A stretch of DNA of 43,046 nucleotides from Ruminococcus sp. (lineage in GTDB: Bacteria; Bacillota; Clostridia; Oscillospirales; Ruminococcaceae): NCBI RefSeq assembly GCF_024691275.1, contig NZ_JAILNU010000077.1, positions 1-43,046 on the forward strand, given 5' to 3'. The translations under genes were made by a program, and so were the position numbers. The notes under the pieces were generated by a model. That model had not been told where the DNA came from, did not search any database, and saw only the letters and a program-made list of their open reading frames with translations. Shown one piece after another: positions 32,184 through 41,395 of the stretch. Position 1 is the stretch's first letter. The number at the start of each line of letters is the position of its first letter.

Positions 32184-32812
32184 TGGAACTTGAATACGTT
32201 CTGCCAAAGGATATAGAAAGGCGGAGCTTTGAGCTTATCGAGGCTGAACTTGGAGACAGGAAGCTCCCTGAGGATATAAGACCTATCGTCATGAGAGCTA
32301 TTCACACGACTGCGGATTTTGATTATTACGACAATCTGTACTTTTCCGACGGAGCTGTAAAAACAGCTCTTGAAACTATACATGACGGTGCAGTCATAGT
32401 TACCGATACGAATATGGCAAAGTCAGGTGTGAACAAGGCAGCACTTGCACGGCACGGCTGTACGGTGGAATGCTACATGGCTGACAGCGACGTTGCAGCC
32501 GAGGCTGCCGAAAAGGAAACGACACGGGCAGCAGCCTCCGTGGATAAGGCGGCAGGACTGGACAAGCCTGTCATATATGCTGTGGGAAATGCGCCTACTG
32601 CTCTTGTACGCCTTTGCGAGCATATCAAGGCAGGGAGCTTTGTTCCGAAGCTGGTCATAGGTGTGCCTGTGGGCTTTGTAAATGTTGTCCAGTCGAAGGA
32701 AATGATAATCGGGAGCGGCATACCGTGTATCGTTGCAAGAGGTCGGAAAGGCGGCAGCAATGTTGCCGCAGCTATATGCAATGCTCTGCTTTATATGGCA
32801 GACGGAAGATGA
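32183..32812 (+). CDS. cbiC: Cobalt-precorrin-8 methylmutase
   Basis: This 209-residue protein moves the C11 methyl to C12 to give cobyrinic acid. It has RAIHTTADFDY with catalytic His41, DTNMAKSG, VGNAPTAL and GVPVGFVNVVQSKE. It starts in the cbiP stop codon and closes the array; a terminator follows within 3 nt. CbiC is the last gene here although it acts before CbiA. Confidence 0.95.
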   Translation: MELEYVLPKDIERRSFELIEAELGDRKLPEDIRPIVMRAIHTTADFDYYDNLYFSDGAVKTALETIHDGAVIVTDTNMAKSGVNKAALARHGCTVECYMADSDVAAEAAEKETTRAAASVDKAAGLDKPVIYAVGNAPTALVRLCEHIKAGSFVPKLVIGVPVGFVNVVQSKEMIIGSGIPCIVARGRKGGSNVAAAICNALLYMADGR

Positions 32813-32814
32813 AC

Positions 32815-32843
32815 AAAAAGCTGTGCAAACGCGCAGCTTTTTT
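32815..32843 (+). terminator. Terminator closing the cobalamin array
   Basis: AAAGCTGTGC and GCGCAGCTTT pair with one G-U pair around AAAC, followed by six T and TTTTTC. Confidence 0.9.
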
Positions 32844-32944
32844 CTTTTTCTGCAAAAAATCGCTCATTGTGACGGCGGACTGCGACATTTCACTCGGCAT
32901 ATCTGTGCTATAATTGATTGTAATTTTTTGTGAGGTGATATGTC

Positions 32945-35179
32945 GTGTTCGATATAAAAAGAATAAAAAACTGGAAATATGCAGGAGATGTGCTGGGCTT
33001 TGCGGTATGTACTGTGGCAGGCTATCTGCTTTCGGGAACATCGGTCGGCGGAGTGTCCACGTTTGCGGATATCTCCGCAGCAGGTGCGGTCAGCCTGCCG
33101 TCGGCTGTTGCAGTTTTTACAGGCAGCTTCGTACATAGCATCATCAGCGGCACAGTCGGAAAAAACATCGTTAAGCTGTCTGCACTGGCGCTGATAGTCA
33201 TAATAAAAATGTTCCTCGAACCCCGAAGCGAGCCGAAACTGAATGGTATAAACACAGGCATAAGCGTTTTTGTGTCAGGAGCAGCTGTTTCGGCTGTTAT
33301 CGGTGAGTTGCCCTATAAACTGTTGTTTTACCTCTTTTACGGCGGTATCGCGGGCTTTGCTGCATATTCAGCTGCAATAGTCCTGTACGGACTGAGGAAG
33401 AAGCGTGTTGCAGATATTTCGGGGAAAGGCGGCTTCTCATGTGCTGTTGTGTATATCGTGACGATCGCTTCGTTGTGTGCCGTAAAGCTTCCCGCGCTGG
33501 ATCTCGGGGTCATCGCAGGAGCTGCGGCAACTCTTACCGCTTCGTATTTCTATGGTCAGACGGGAGGTGTGCTATGCGGTACTCTGACAGTCGGCGGAGC
33601 ATTTCTGTCGTCTTCATCGGCAGGCACGGAAATAGTTCTTCTGCCTGTTGCAGGCTTGCTTGCGGGATTTTTCAACAAACAGCGTCCGCAGACCTCAGCA
33701 GTGCTGTTTACTGTGATATACTTTGTAATGACTGTATTTACGGGACTGTCGGTAAACAGCGCTGAAAGTATCATGAACATTATATGTGCAGCTCTAATAT
33801 TTATTCCTGTATCGGGGCGCTTTTCGGACAAATGGATCAGTACGGGTACAGAGCCTGCGGCGGTTTTTCCTGATGTGATAAATACACGTATGAGCTTTTT
33901 GTCGGATACCTTCAGGGAGCTGAGATGCGAATCCGAACGCATTTCGGACATACTTGCGGACGGCAGTGACAATGACCGTGAGATAGCTGAGAATTCCGAA
34001 GCTGTATGTTCTATGTGTTACCGTCGTCCTTTCTGCTGGAAATCAGACAGAGGCAATACTTACCGCGGCTTTTCAAAGCTTTCGGAGATGTGTGAATTTT
34101 CAAGGGAAAGCTTTCCATCTGAGCTTTCTGACTGTCTGCACAAGGACGAGCTGCTTGATGCTTTCAACAGGAGTTCACATGAAAAAGCTGCTGCGAAGTT
34201 AATGGAGATGCGCTTTTCGGAAAGCCGCAGCCTACTTCACGAGCAGATGAAGATCACTGAGGAGCTTATCCGTGCAGCAGGTGAACGTCTTGATGTGCGC
34301 TGCTCCGAGACAGTGAGCAGGAGCATACGTGCCAAGCTGTGCAAGTTCGGTTTCGAGCCGACTGCCGTTATCGCTTATTACAACGCTCGTGACCGTCTTC
34401 TTGCGGAGGTGTATTTTTCGGCGGATAATGCTCCCGAAAGCAGCAGACGCATATGCGATCTTATCGCCGATGAGCTCCATTTGCAGCTGGACTGCACTGA
34501 GTTTGTACGCTCGGGAAACGAGGTGAGGATACGTGTGTTCGAGAAGCCTGCCTACAGCATGGAGGTGTATGCTGCTTCCTCATGTGCAGAGAATGAATCG
34601 GCAAACGGAGACACGCACACTGCATTCACCGACGGTGCAGGCATAGGCTATGTTGTGCTTTCGGACGGTATGGGAACAGGCAGGAACGCTTCCGCGGAAT
34701 CACATATGGTCGTAGGACTTTTCAAGAGGCTCACAGCAAGCGGAGTCAATTTTGAGTCTGCCATAAAGCTCATAAATTCCATAATGATAACGAAATCAAG
34801 TGAGGAGAGCTTTGCAACGCTTGATGTACTTCGCATCGACCTTGACGAGTGTGTACTCACAGTGGTGAAATCAGGAGCTGCAGCGACCCTTATCAGGCAC
34901 AGGGGCGGTGTGATGAAGATAACTGCTCCAACTTTCCCGATAGGCATTTATGAACGTTCGGAGATATTTACGAGAGTGTGCGAGTTTGAAGCAGGGGATA
35001 TAGTCATCATGTTCTCCGACGGCATATCGGAGAATGCCTACCCCTTTATCAAGGAGCTGCTTCTGGGAGGTGATGATATCAGACATATCGTGAGTGAGAT
35101 ATGCAGCAAAGCGGAGGTGTTCAATCCGACTATCCATGCTGACGATGTGACGGTGATAGGCGTAAAAGTCAACAAATAG
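32945..35179 (+). CDS. spoIIE: SpoIIE-like membrane protein phosphatase
   Basis: This 744-residue protein has about ten hydrophobic helices in residues 1-300, a central soluble region with a Cys-rich CSMCYRRPFCW segment, and a C-terminal PP2C-type phosphatase (about 530-744). Metal-binding aspartates are visible in SDGMGTG (D574) and FSDGISE (D692). In Bacillus, SpoIIE dephosphorylates SpoIIAA to release SigF in the forespore and acts at the asymmetric septum. No other sporulation gene is in the window. The start is GTG 32945 with a GAGG SD 9 nt upstream; the ATG at 32940 is out of frame. A TATAAT at 32909-32914 may be its -10, without a clear -35. I see no terminator after its stop. Confidence 0.88.
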   Translation: MFDIKRIKNWKYAGDVLGFAVCTVAGYLLSGTSVGGVSTFADISAAGAVSLPSAVAVFTGSFVHSIISGTVGKNIVKLSALALIVIIKMFLEPRSEPKLNGINTGISVFVSGAAVSAVIGELPYKLLFYLFYGGIAGFAAYSAAIVLYGLRKKRVADISGKGGFSCAVVYIVTIASLCAVKLPALDLGVIAGAAATLTASYFYGQTGGVLCGTLTVGGAFLSSSSAGTEIVLLPVAGLLAGFFNKQRPQTSAVLFTVIYFVMTVFTGLSVNSAESIMNIICAALIFIPVSGRFSDKWISTGTEPAAVFPDVINTRMSFLSDTFRELRCESERISDILADGSDNDREIAENSEAVCSMCYRRPFCWKSDRGNTYRGFSKLSEMCEFSRESFPSELSDCLHKDELLDAFNRSSHEKAAAKLMEMRFSESRSLLHEQMKITEELIRAAGERLDVRCSETVSRSIRAKLCKFGFEPTAVIAYYNARDRLLAEVYFSADNAPESSRRICDLIADELHLQLDCTEFVRSGNEVRIRVFEKPAYSMEVYAASSCAENESANGDTHTAFTDGAGIGYVVLSDGMGTGRNASAESHMVVGLFKRLTASGVNFESAIKLINSIMITKSSEESFATLDVLRIDLDECVLTVVKSGAAATLIRHRGGVMKITAPTFPIGIYERSEIFTRVCEFEAGDIVIMFSDGISENAYPFIKELLLGGDDIRHIVSEICSKAEVFNPTIHADDVTVIGVKVNK

Positions 35180-35368
35180 GGAATAGCAGAGGTTTGTGAA
35201 CAAAATATTAACTCAAATGTTAGATAATACAGGCGAAATAAGGACGTTTGCTGTGCATTTTGACAAATGCTTGAGAGAAAAGTTCAGAATTAAATTGTCA
35301 AATTGCACTAAATCGAAGTGGCAATATTAGCATAACGTATGAAATTTCTCGGCGTTTTTCAAAAAAGC
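35180..35368. other. Intergenic region upstream of glgB
   Basis: This AT-rich stretch holds an imperfect inverted repeat (ATTGCACT at 35302-35309 with AGTGGCAAT at 35317-35325, one bulged base) about 45 nt upstream of the glgB -35. It also holds a short GCATTT-TGAC-AAATGC hairpin near 35253-35268. Either could bind a regulator. No gene is visible. Confidence 0.45.
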
Positions 35369-35397
35369 TTGAATAATTCTGCTGATTCTGATAAAAT
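35369..35397 (+). promoter_or_regulatory. Promoter of the glgBCDA operon
   Basis: TTGAAT (35369-35374), a 17-nt spacer, and TAAAAT (35392-35397), with AGGAGG and the start codon about 20 nt downstream. Confidence 0.7.
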
Positions 35398-35422
35398 GTA
35401 TTATAGCAAAGGAGGCTGAATT

Positions 35423-37462
35423 ATGTCTGTTAATAAAAATAACAATCCAAATGATTTTCCACTGTACCTTTTTTATCAGGGAAAAAACTATGAAGCATAT
35501 AAATTTTTTGGCGTACACTCCAAGAAAAAAGGGAGAGGCAAGAATTACGTTTTCAGAGTTTGGGCTCCTAATGCTGTAAGTGTTTCTGTAGTCGGCGATT
35601 TTAACGACTGGGACAAAACACTGAACCCCATGACGCTGATTTCTGACGGCGTGTGGGAGACTGAGATATCGGGTCTGAAACAGTTCGATGCTTATAAATA
35701 CTGCATCGAGACCAAAGATGGAAAATTTCTTATGAAGGCTGACCCGTATGCACATCACTACGAGACACGTCCGGGTACTGCTTCAAAAATATATGAGAGC
35801 GATTACAAATGGAGCGATGACAAATGGTTCAAGGAGAAAAGCTCGAATAATATTTTCAAAAATCCCGTGAATGTTTATGAGGTACATCTCAGTTCGTGGA
35901 AGAACTACGGTGAGGAAGTATTTTTCGATTATGTTGCCTTTGCTAAGGAGATAATCCCTTACTTAAAGAAGATGTCATACACCCATGTGGAGTTCATGCC
36001 CCTTACGGAATATCCTTATGACGGTTCATGGGGTTATCAGGTGACAGGCTATTTTGCTCCTACATCACGCTACGGAACTCCCGATGATCTCAGAAAGATG
36101 ATAGATATGTTCCATGATGCGGGGATAGGTGTAATACTTGACTGGGTACCTGCACATTTCCCGAAGGACGAGGCAGGTCTGTATGAATTCGACGGCACCT
36201 GCTGCTATGAGTATACAGACAACCGCAAGAAGGAACATAAAGCATGGGGCACAAGAGTATTTGACTACGGCAAGGCTGAGGTATGCTCGTTCCTTATCTC
36301 CAGTGCAAACTACTGGTTCGATGAGTTCCACGTTGACGGTCTGAGAGTTGATGCAGTCGCTTCAATGCTCTACCTTGACTATGACAGAAGTGAGGGCGAG
36401 TGGGCTGCCAATATCTACGGCGGCAACGAGAACCTCGAAGCTGTTGAATTCCTGAAGCACCTCAACGAAGCTGTTTTCTTCAAGCACCCGGATGCCCTTA
36501 TGATAGCTGAGGAATCAACTGCATGGCCTCTGGTAACAAAACCGACCGATATCGGCGGTCTCGGCTTCAACTTCAAATGGAATATGGGCTGGATGAACGA
36601 TATGCTGAGCTATATGTCGCTCGATCCCATATATCGCGCATTCAACCACGATAAGCTCACATTCTCTTTCTTCTATGCTTTCTCAGAGAACTATATCCTG
36701 CCTATCTCACACGATGAGGTAGTTCACGGAAAGTGCTCTATGATAAATAAAATGCCCGGGGAGTACGACCAGAAGTTCGCTTCGTACCGTGCTTTCCTCG
36801 CATATATGATGGCTCATCCGGGCAAGAAGCTCCTGTTCATGGGACAGGAATTCGGTCAGATGAAGGAGTGGGACTACAAGTCTCAGCTGGACTGGAACTT
36901 AATGGATATCGACGCTCATAAGAAGCTGCTGAAGTTCTCGGAAAAGCTCAACAGATTCTATATCGAGAATCCTCCGCTCTGGCAGAATGACGACTCGTGG
37001 AACGGCTTCAGCTGGATATCCAACGATGACTACAAGCAGAGTATCATCTCGTTCCGCCGCATTGACGATAACGGCGATGAGATAATCACAGTCTGCAACT
37101 TTGTTCCTGTTGAACGCAGAGATTACAGGATCGGCGTTCCGCAGAAGGGCAGATACAAGCTCGTGTTCAACACCGATGCTGTTGAATACGGCGGTTCGGG
37201 TATCACCGAGAGCTCTTTCAAGTCCGAAAGCGTACCTATGCACGGTCATGATAACAGTATTTCTATGACACTTGCCCCTCTCTCTGTTATATATCTGAAG
37301 TATTCACCTGTAAAAAAGAGAACGGCTGTGCCTAAGACAGACGGATCAGCTGCGGATACTGATACCTCAGAGACAAAAAAATCAGCAGAAAAGGCATCGG
37401 GAAGTTCTGTCAGAAAGGCAAAGACCTCGGCGAAGAAGGAGACTTCTGCCAAAGAAAAATAA
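35423..37462 (+). CDS. glgB: 1,4-alpha-glucan branching enzyme
   Basis: This 679-residue GH13 enzyme introduces alpha-1,6 branches in glycogen. It has a CBM48 domain (about 20-120; [10 protein letters not shown]) and a TIM-barrel with DWVPAHFP. Nucleophile Asp310 lies in GLRVDAVAS, the acid Glu in AEEST (363-364) and Asp431 in SHDEVVHG. The C-terminal beta domain is followed by a Lys/Ser/Thr-rich tail of about 45 residues that is not needed for the fold and looks disordered. AGGAGG lies 7 nt before ATG 35423. Confidence 0.95.
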   Translation: MSVNKNNNPNDFPLYLFYQGKNYEAYKFFGVHSKKKGRGKNYVFRVWAPNAVSVSVVGDFNDWDKTLNPMTLISDGVWETEISGLKQFDAYKYCIETKDGKFLMKADPYAHHYETRPGTASKIYESDYKWSDDKWFKEKSSNNIFKNPVNVYEVHLSSWKNYGEEVFFDYVAFAKEIIPYLKKMSYTHVEFMPLTEYPYDGSWGYQVTGYFAPTSRYGTPDDLRKMIDMFHDAGIGVILDWVPAHFPKDEAGLYEFDGTCCYEYTDNRKKEHKAWGTRVFDYGKAEVCSFLISSANYWFDEFHVDGLRVDAVASMLYLDYDRSEGEWAANIYGGNENLEAVEFLKHLNEAVFFKHPDALMIAEESTAWPLVTKPTDIGGLGFNFKWNMGWMNDMLSYMSLDPIYRAFNHDKLTFSFFYAFSENYILPISHDEVVHGKCSMINKMPGEYDQKFASYRAFLAYMMAHPGKKLLFMGQEFGQMKEWDYKSQLDWNLMDIDAHKKLLKFSEKLNRFYIENPPLWQNDDSWNGFSWISNDDYKQSIISFRRIDDNGDEIITVCNFVPVERRDYRIGVPQKGRYKLVFNTDAVEYGGSGITESSFKSESVPMHGHDNSISMTLAPLSVIYLKYSPVKKRTAVPKTDGSAADTDTSETKKSAEKASGSSVRKAKTSAKKETSAKEK

Positions 37463-37496
37463 TCCTATAAAGCATTAATGATCCAGGAGGAATAAT

Positions 37497-38723
37497 ATGT
37501 ACACTAAAAAAAGAGTCGTTGCAATGCTCCTTGCAGGCGGTCAGGGAAGCAGATTATATGCATTGACTAAAAATGTCGCAAAGCCTGCGGTACCATATGG
37601 CGGAAAATACAGACTTATTGATTTCCCGCTTTCAAACTGCACCAATTCGGGCATTGATACTGTAGGCGTTCTTACCCAGTATCAGCCCCTTGTACTCAAC
37701 GAGTACATAGGAAACGGACAGCCGTGGGATCTGGACAAGATGAACGGCGGCGTTCATGTGCTCCCACCTTATGAGACTCAGGCGGGCGCTTCGTGGTACG
37801 AGGGTACAGCAAATGCTATTTATCAGAATATGCGCTTTATCGAGCGTTATGATCCTGAGTATGTGGTGGTTCTCGGCGGCGATCATATCTATAAGATGGA
37901 CTACTCAAAGATGGTGGATTTCCACGTTGCAAACAATGCGGACTGCACTATCTCGGTAATAGATGTTCCGAAAGCAGAGGCTTCACGTTTCGGAATCATG
38001 ATCTGCGACGAACAGAAGCAGGTCGTAGACTTCGTTGAGAAGCCAAAGGTACCGAAGTCAACTCTCGCTTCAATGGGCATATATGTTTTCAGCTGGGCAA
38101 AGCTGAAGAAGTATCTCATCGAAAACGAGGAGGACGCAAATGCGAAACGCGCAAAGGGCGAGCCTTGGTCAAAGGACTTCGGCAAGGATATCATCACCTC
38201 TATGCTTAGGGATAAGCAGCGTCTTTTCGCTTATGAGTTTGAAGGCTACTGGAAAGACGTAGGAACTCTTGATTCTCTCTGGGAGGCTAATATGGACCTC
38301 CTCAGCCCGAGTGTTCCTCTCGATCTCTATGATCCTAACTGGAAGATATATTCACGCAACAGCAATATGCCGCCGCAGTATGTTGGAGACAATGCCTGCA
38401 TCGAGAACTCAATGATCTCGGAGGGAAGCACTATCGACGGAACTGTTGATTTCTCTATCCTTTTCTCAGGTGTTACTATCGAGGCGGGCGCTACCGTAAA
38501 CTACAGTATCATCATGCCGGGAACTGTAATCAAGTCGGGAGCTGTAGTTGAGTATGCTATCGTCGGAAGCGACAGCGTTATCGAGTCCCGTGCGCATATC
38601 GGCGCAAGTCCCGAACAGATCGAGGACAGGGATAGCTGGGGCATTGCCGTTGTCGGACATAACGTCACTGTTTCGGCAGATAAAGTCGTTGAGCCGAAAC
38701 AGATCATCGGCGAAAATATCTGA
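37497..38723 (+). CDS. glgC: Glucose-1-phosphate adenylyltransferase, catalytic subunit
   Basis: This 408-residue protein makes ADP-glucose, the rate-setting step of bacterial glycogen synthesis. The nucleotide-binding [14 protein letters not shown] is intact near residues 11-24. [32 protein letters not shown] and FVEKPK are present, and a C-terminal left-handed beta-helix follows. AGGAGG precedes the ATG by 6 nt. It is followed after 15 nt by glgD. Confidence 0.95.
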   Translation: MYTKKRVVAMLLAGGQGSRLYALTKNVAKPAVPYGGKYRLIDFPLSNCTNSGIDTVGVLTQYQPLVLNEYIGNGQPWDLDKMNGGVHVLPPYETQAGASWYEGTANAIYQNMRFIERYDPEYVVVLGGDHIYKMDYSKMVDFHVANNADCTISVIDVPKAEASRFGIMICDEQKQVVDFVEKPKVPKSTLASMGIYVFSWAKLKKYLIENEEDANAKRAKGEPWSKDFGKDIITSMLRDKQRLFAYEFEGYWKDVGTLDSLWEANMDLLSPSVPLDLYDPNWKIYSRNSNMPPQYVGDNACIENSMISEGSTIDGTVDFSILFSGVTIEAGATVNYSIIMPGTVIKSGAVVEYAIVGSDSVIESRAHIGASPEQIEDRDSWGIAVVGHNVTVSADKVVEPKQIIGENI

Positions 38724-38738
38724 CGGAGGAATGTTGCT

Positions 38739-39860
38739 ATGAGTGTTAATTATAATGTTTTAGGTCTTGTCTTTGCAAGTATGCATGACTCTTATGTCAG
38801 TGAGCTGACAAAGCAGAGGACTATGGGTTCGATACCTTTCGGCGGTCGTTACCGTCTTATCGACTTCCCACTTTCAAATTTTGTCCATTCGGGCGTTTCA
38901 GAGGTAGGAGTCATTACAAAGTCCAATTACGGATCGCTCCTCGATCACCTGGGCTCAGGCCGTGACTGGGATCTTTCACGTAAGAAGGGCGGACTTCATC
39001 TCCTGCCGCCGTACAGCCAGACAGGCGGTATCTATAACGGCAGACTGGATGCTCTGAATAATATATGGAGTTATGTTGAACATTCTAACGCTAAATACGT
39101 TATAATGTCAAACTGTGATGTTGTCACCACACTTAACTTCAACCCTGTGCTCAAGCAGCATAAGGAGACAGAGGCTGATATTACTCTCATTTACAGCAAG
39201 GGAATGTATAACTGTGAGAAGGACAACTGCACTACAGTGCTGGAGTTTGATGACGATCAGCGTCTGAGAGATGCTCTTGTTGATCCGCAGATATCTGGCG
39301 AGTGCAATATCTGGCTCGAAATGTGCATCGTTTCAAAGGAATTCCTGAAGAAGATAGTTTCCGATGCCGCAAGCCGAAATCAGTACAGCTTCACCCGTGA
39401 GATACTTCAGGGAAAGAAGGAAGAATTCAAGATAATGGGCTACAGGCATGACGGCTTCTTTACAAGGATCGACAGTATCCAGGATTTTTATGATGCAAAC
39501 AGAATGCTCCTTGATCCTGAGAAGAAAAATGCATTGTTCCCGAAGAATATGCCCGTTCTTACAAAGATAGGCGACAACGGTCCTGTCAAGTACGGACTTG
39601 AGTCGAATATAAAGGATTCACTTATTGCTGACGGCTGCATAGTAGAGGGAACAGTCATAAATTCTATCCTGTTCAGAGGTGTCAAGGTCGGAAAGGATTC
39701 GGTCGTTAAGGACTGTGTTCTGCTTCAGGGAACCAAAGTCGGCGAAGGCTGCAGCATTTCCTCTGTCATTACCGATAAGAATGTAGAAATAAGCAATGAA
39801 AAGGTGCTTACAGGCTCCGAGACATATCCGCTGTATATAGCAAAAGGCGGTAAGATCTGA
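38739..39860 (+). CDS. glgD: Glucose-1-phosphate adenylyltransferase, GlgD subunit
   Basis: This 373-residue GlgC paralogue keeps the fold ([17 protein letters not shown], then beta-helix repeats). It has lost the GGxGxRL nucleotide-binding loop: the equivalent region reads VFASMHDSYVSELT. In Bacilli GlgD is a regulatory partner that modifies GlgC activity. CGGAGG lies about 9 nt before the ATG. Confidence 0.94.
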   Translation: MSVNYNVLGLVFASMHDSYVSELTKQRTMGSIPFGGRYRLIDFPLSNFVHSGVSEVGVITKSNYGSLLDHLGSGRDWDLSRKKGGLHLLPPYSQTGGIYNGRLDALNNIWSYVEHSNAKYVIMSNCDVVTTLNFNPVLKQHKETEADITLIYSKGMYNCEKDNCTTVLEFDDDQRLRDALVDPQISGECNIWLEMCIVSKEFLKKIVSDAASRNQYSFTREILQGKKEEFKIMGYRHDGFFTRIDSIQDFYDANRMLLDPEKKNALFPKNMPVLTKIGDNGPVKYGLESNIKDSLIADGCIVEGTVINSILFRGVKVGKDSVVKDCVLLQGTKVGEGCSISSVITDKNVEISNEKVLTGSETYPLYIAKGGKI

Positions 39861-39875
39861 CGGCGGTGATAAAAT

Positions 39876-41297
39876 ATGAAAATACTATTTGCTGCCAGCG
39901 AAGCTGTACCATTTGCAGCTTCAGGCGGACTCGCAGATGTAGTAGGTTCGCTCCCGAGAGCGATAAAGTCAAAGCGTCATGACTGTAGGGTAGTCATTCC
40001 GCTGTACAAGTCAATAAAGCCTGAATTCCGCGAAAAAATGGCCTTTGTGACCAATATAACTGTTGACGTTTCTTGGCGCAAGCAGTACTGCGGTATCTTT
40101 ATGGCTATTAAGGACGGCATAACCTATTATTTCATTGATAATGAATATTACTATTCAAGGGACGGGCTGTATGGTTTCTATGACGACTGTGAAAGATTTG
40201 TTTTCTTTGACAGGGCTGTTCTCGAAATGCTCAAGTATATTGATTTTACGCCCGATATTATCAACTGCAACGACTGGCAGACTGCGCTGATACCAGTATA
40301 CTATAACGTATACTACAAGTATCAGCAGGGATATGACGGAATCAAGACTGTTTACACTATCCACAACATAGAGTATCAGGGCAAGTACGGCAAGGAAGTG
40401 CTCGATGAGATCATGGGCATTCCGATGTATAATGCAGGACTGCTCGACTATGACGGACACGTAAACATGATGAAGGGCGCTATAGAGTGCTGTGATATGA
40501 TAACGACCGTAAGTCCGAGCTATGCGTGGGAAATACTCGACCCGTGGTATGCTCACGGACTTGACAGGATACTCGTCACGAGGCAGTATAAGCTTCGCGG
40601 CATCATGAATGGCATAGATACAAAGCTCTATGACCCCGAGAAGGACAAGTACATTGCAGCGAACTATTCTGCAAAGAAGCTCGCAGGAAAAGAGAAATGC
40701 AAGGAGGCTCTGCTTATGGAGCTGGGACTTGCAGCGGGTGACGAACCGATCATAGGTATCGTTACACGTTTTGTAAGACATAAGGGCATTGATCTTATAA
40801 GGTGCGTTTTTGAGGAAATGGTGCGCAGCGGGATAAAGTTTGCTGTGTTGGGCAGCGGTGAGAAGATATATGAGGATTTCTTCATTGAAATGGCAAGAAG
40901 ATATCCTGACAAAGTATCGGTTACCGTAGGCTTTGAGCCGGAGCTCTCACACAGGATATATGCAGGATCGGATATGTTCCTCATGCCGTCACAGAGCGAA
41001 CCGTGCGGACTTGCTCAGATGATAGCAATGAGATACGGAACAGTTCCTATAGTGCGTGAAACAGGCGGACTGCGAGACTCTGTCCGCGATAATGGCGGCG
41101 AAAACGGAAACGGCTTCACATTCAAGACGTATAATGCAAATGATATGCTGGATGCTGTTAACCGTGCGCGCAGGGACTACGAGAACAGAAGCGAATGGGA
41201 AGAACTTGTGGAGCGCGCTATGGAGTGCGATCACAGCTGGTCGTCATCAGCTGATCTGTATATAGAAACATATAAGAATCTGCTTAAAAAAGATTGA
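39876..41297 (+). CDS. glgA: Glycogen synthase (ADP-glucose type)
   Basis: This 473-residue GT5 enzyme extends alpha-1,4-glucan chains from ADP-glucose. The N-terminal Rossmann domain begins with SGGLADVVGSLP, and the C-terminal domain has TRFVRHKGIDL and SQSEPCGLAQMIAMRYG, with Glu in the E-x7-E motif region. The conserved Lys two residues before the GGL motif (K-x-G-G-L) is Ala15 here (AASGGL). HDWQ-like NDWQTALIP is present. It ends the operon before a strong terminator. Confidence 0.93.
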   Translation: MKILFAASEAVPFAASGGLADVVGSLPRAIKSKRHDCRVVIPLYKSIKPEFREKMAFVTNITVDVSWRKQYCGIFMAIKDGITYYFIDNEYYYSRDGLYGFYDDCERFVFFDRAVLEMLKYIDFTPDIINCNDWQTALIPVYYNVYYKYQQGYDGIKTVYTIHNIEYQGKYGKEVLDEIMGIPMYNAGLLDYDGHVNMMKGAIECCDMITTVSPSYAWEILDPWYAHGLDRILVTRQYKLRGIMNGIDTKLYDPEKDKYIAANYSAKKLAGKEKCKEALLMELGLAAGDEPIIGIVTRFVRHKGIDLIRCVFEEMVRSGIKFAVLGSGEKIYEDFFIEMARRYPDKVSVTVGFEPELSHRIYAGSDMFLMPSQSEPCGLAQMIAMRYGTVPIVRETGGLRDSVRDNGGENGNGFTFKTYNANDMLDAVNRARRDYENRSEWEELVERAMECDHSWSSSADLYIETYKNLLKKD

Positions 41298-41302
41298 TAA
41301 AA

Positions 41303-41342
41303 ACAAAAGACGTTTCAGCAGTCGGCTGGAACGTCTTTTTAT
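41303..41342 (+). terminator. Terminator after glgA
   Basis: AAAAGACGTTTCAGC pairs with GCTGGAACGTCTTTT across a 5-nt loop (AGTCG), one G-U pair, followed by a T-run. Confidence 0.9.
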
Positions 41343-41349
41343 GTAACAG

Positions 41350-41395
41350 AAAAAAAGCCATAGAGCAAAACGAAACTGCTCTGTGGCTTTTCTTA
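41350..41395 (-). terminator. Terminator after the HD-GYP gene
   Basis: AAAAGCCATAGAGCA and TGCTCTGTGGCTTTT form a 15-bp stem (with G-U) around AAACGAAAC. Minus-strand flanks give TTTTTTTC, so it most likely terminates the minus-strand gene and insulates the convergent units. Confidence 0.82.

Noticed and set aside
32892..32914. Full promoter for spoIIE
   Set aside because: A TATAAT is present at 32909-32914, but no acceptable -35 lies 16-18 nt upstream, and no Spo0A box or SigH site was convincing.
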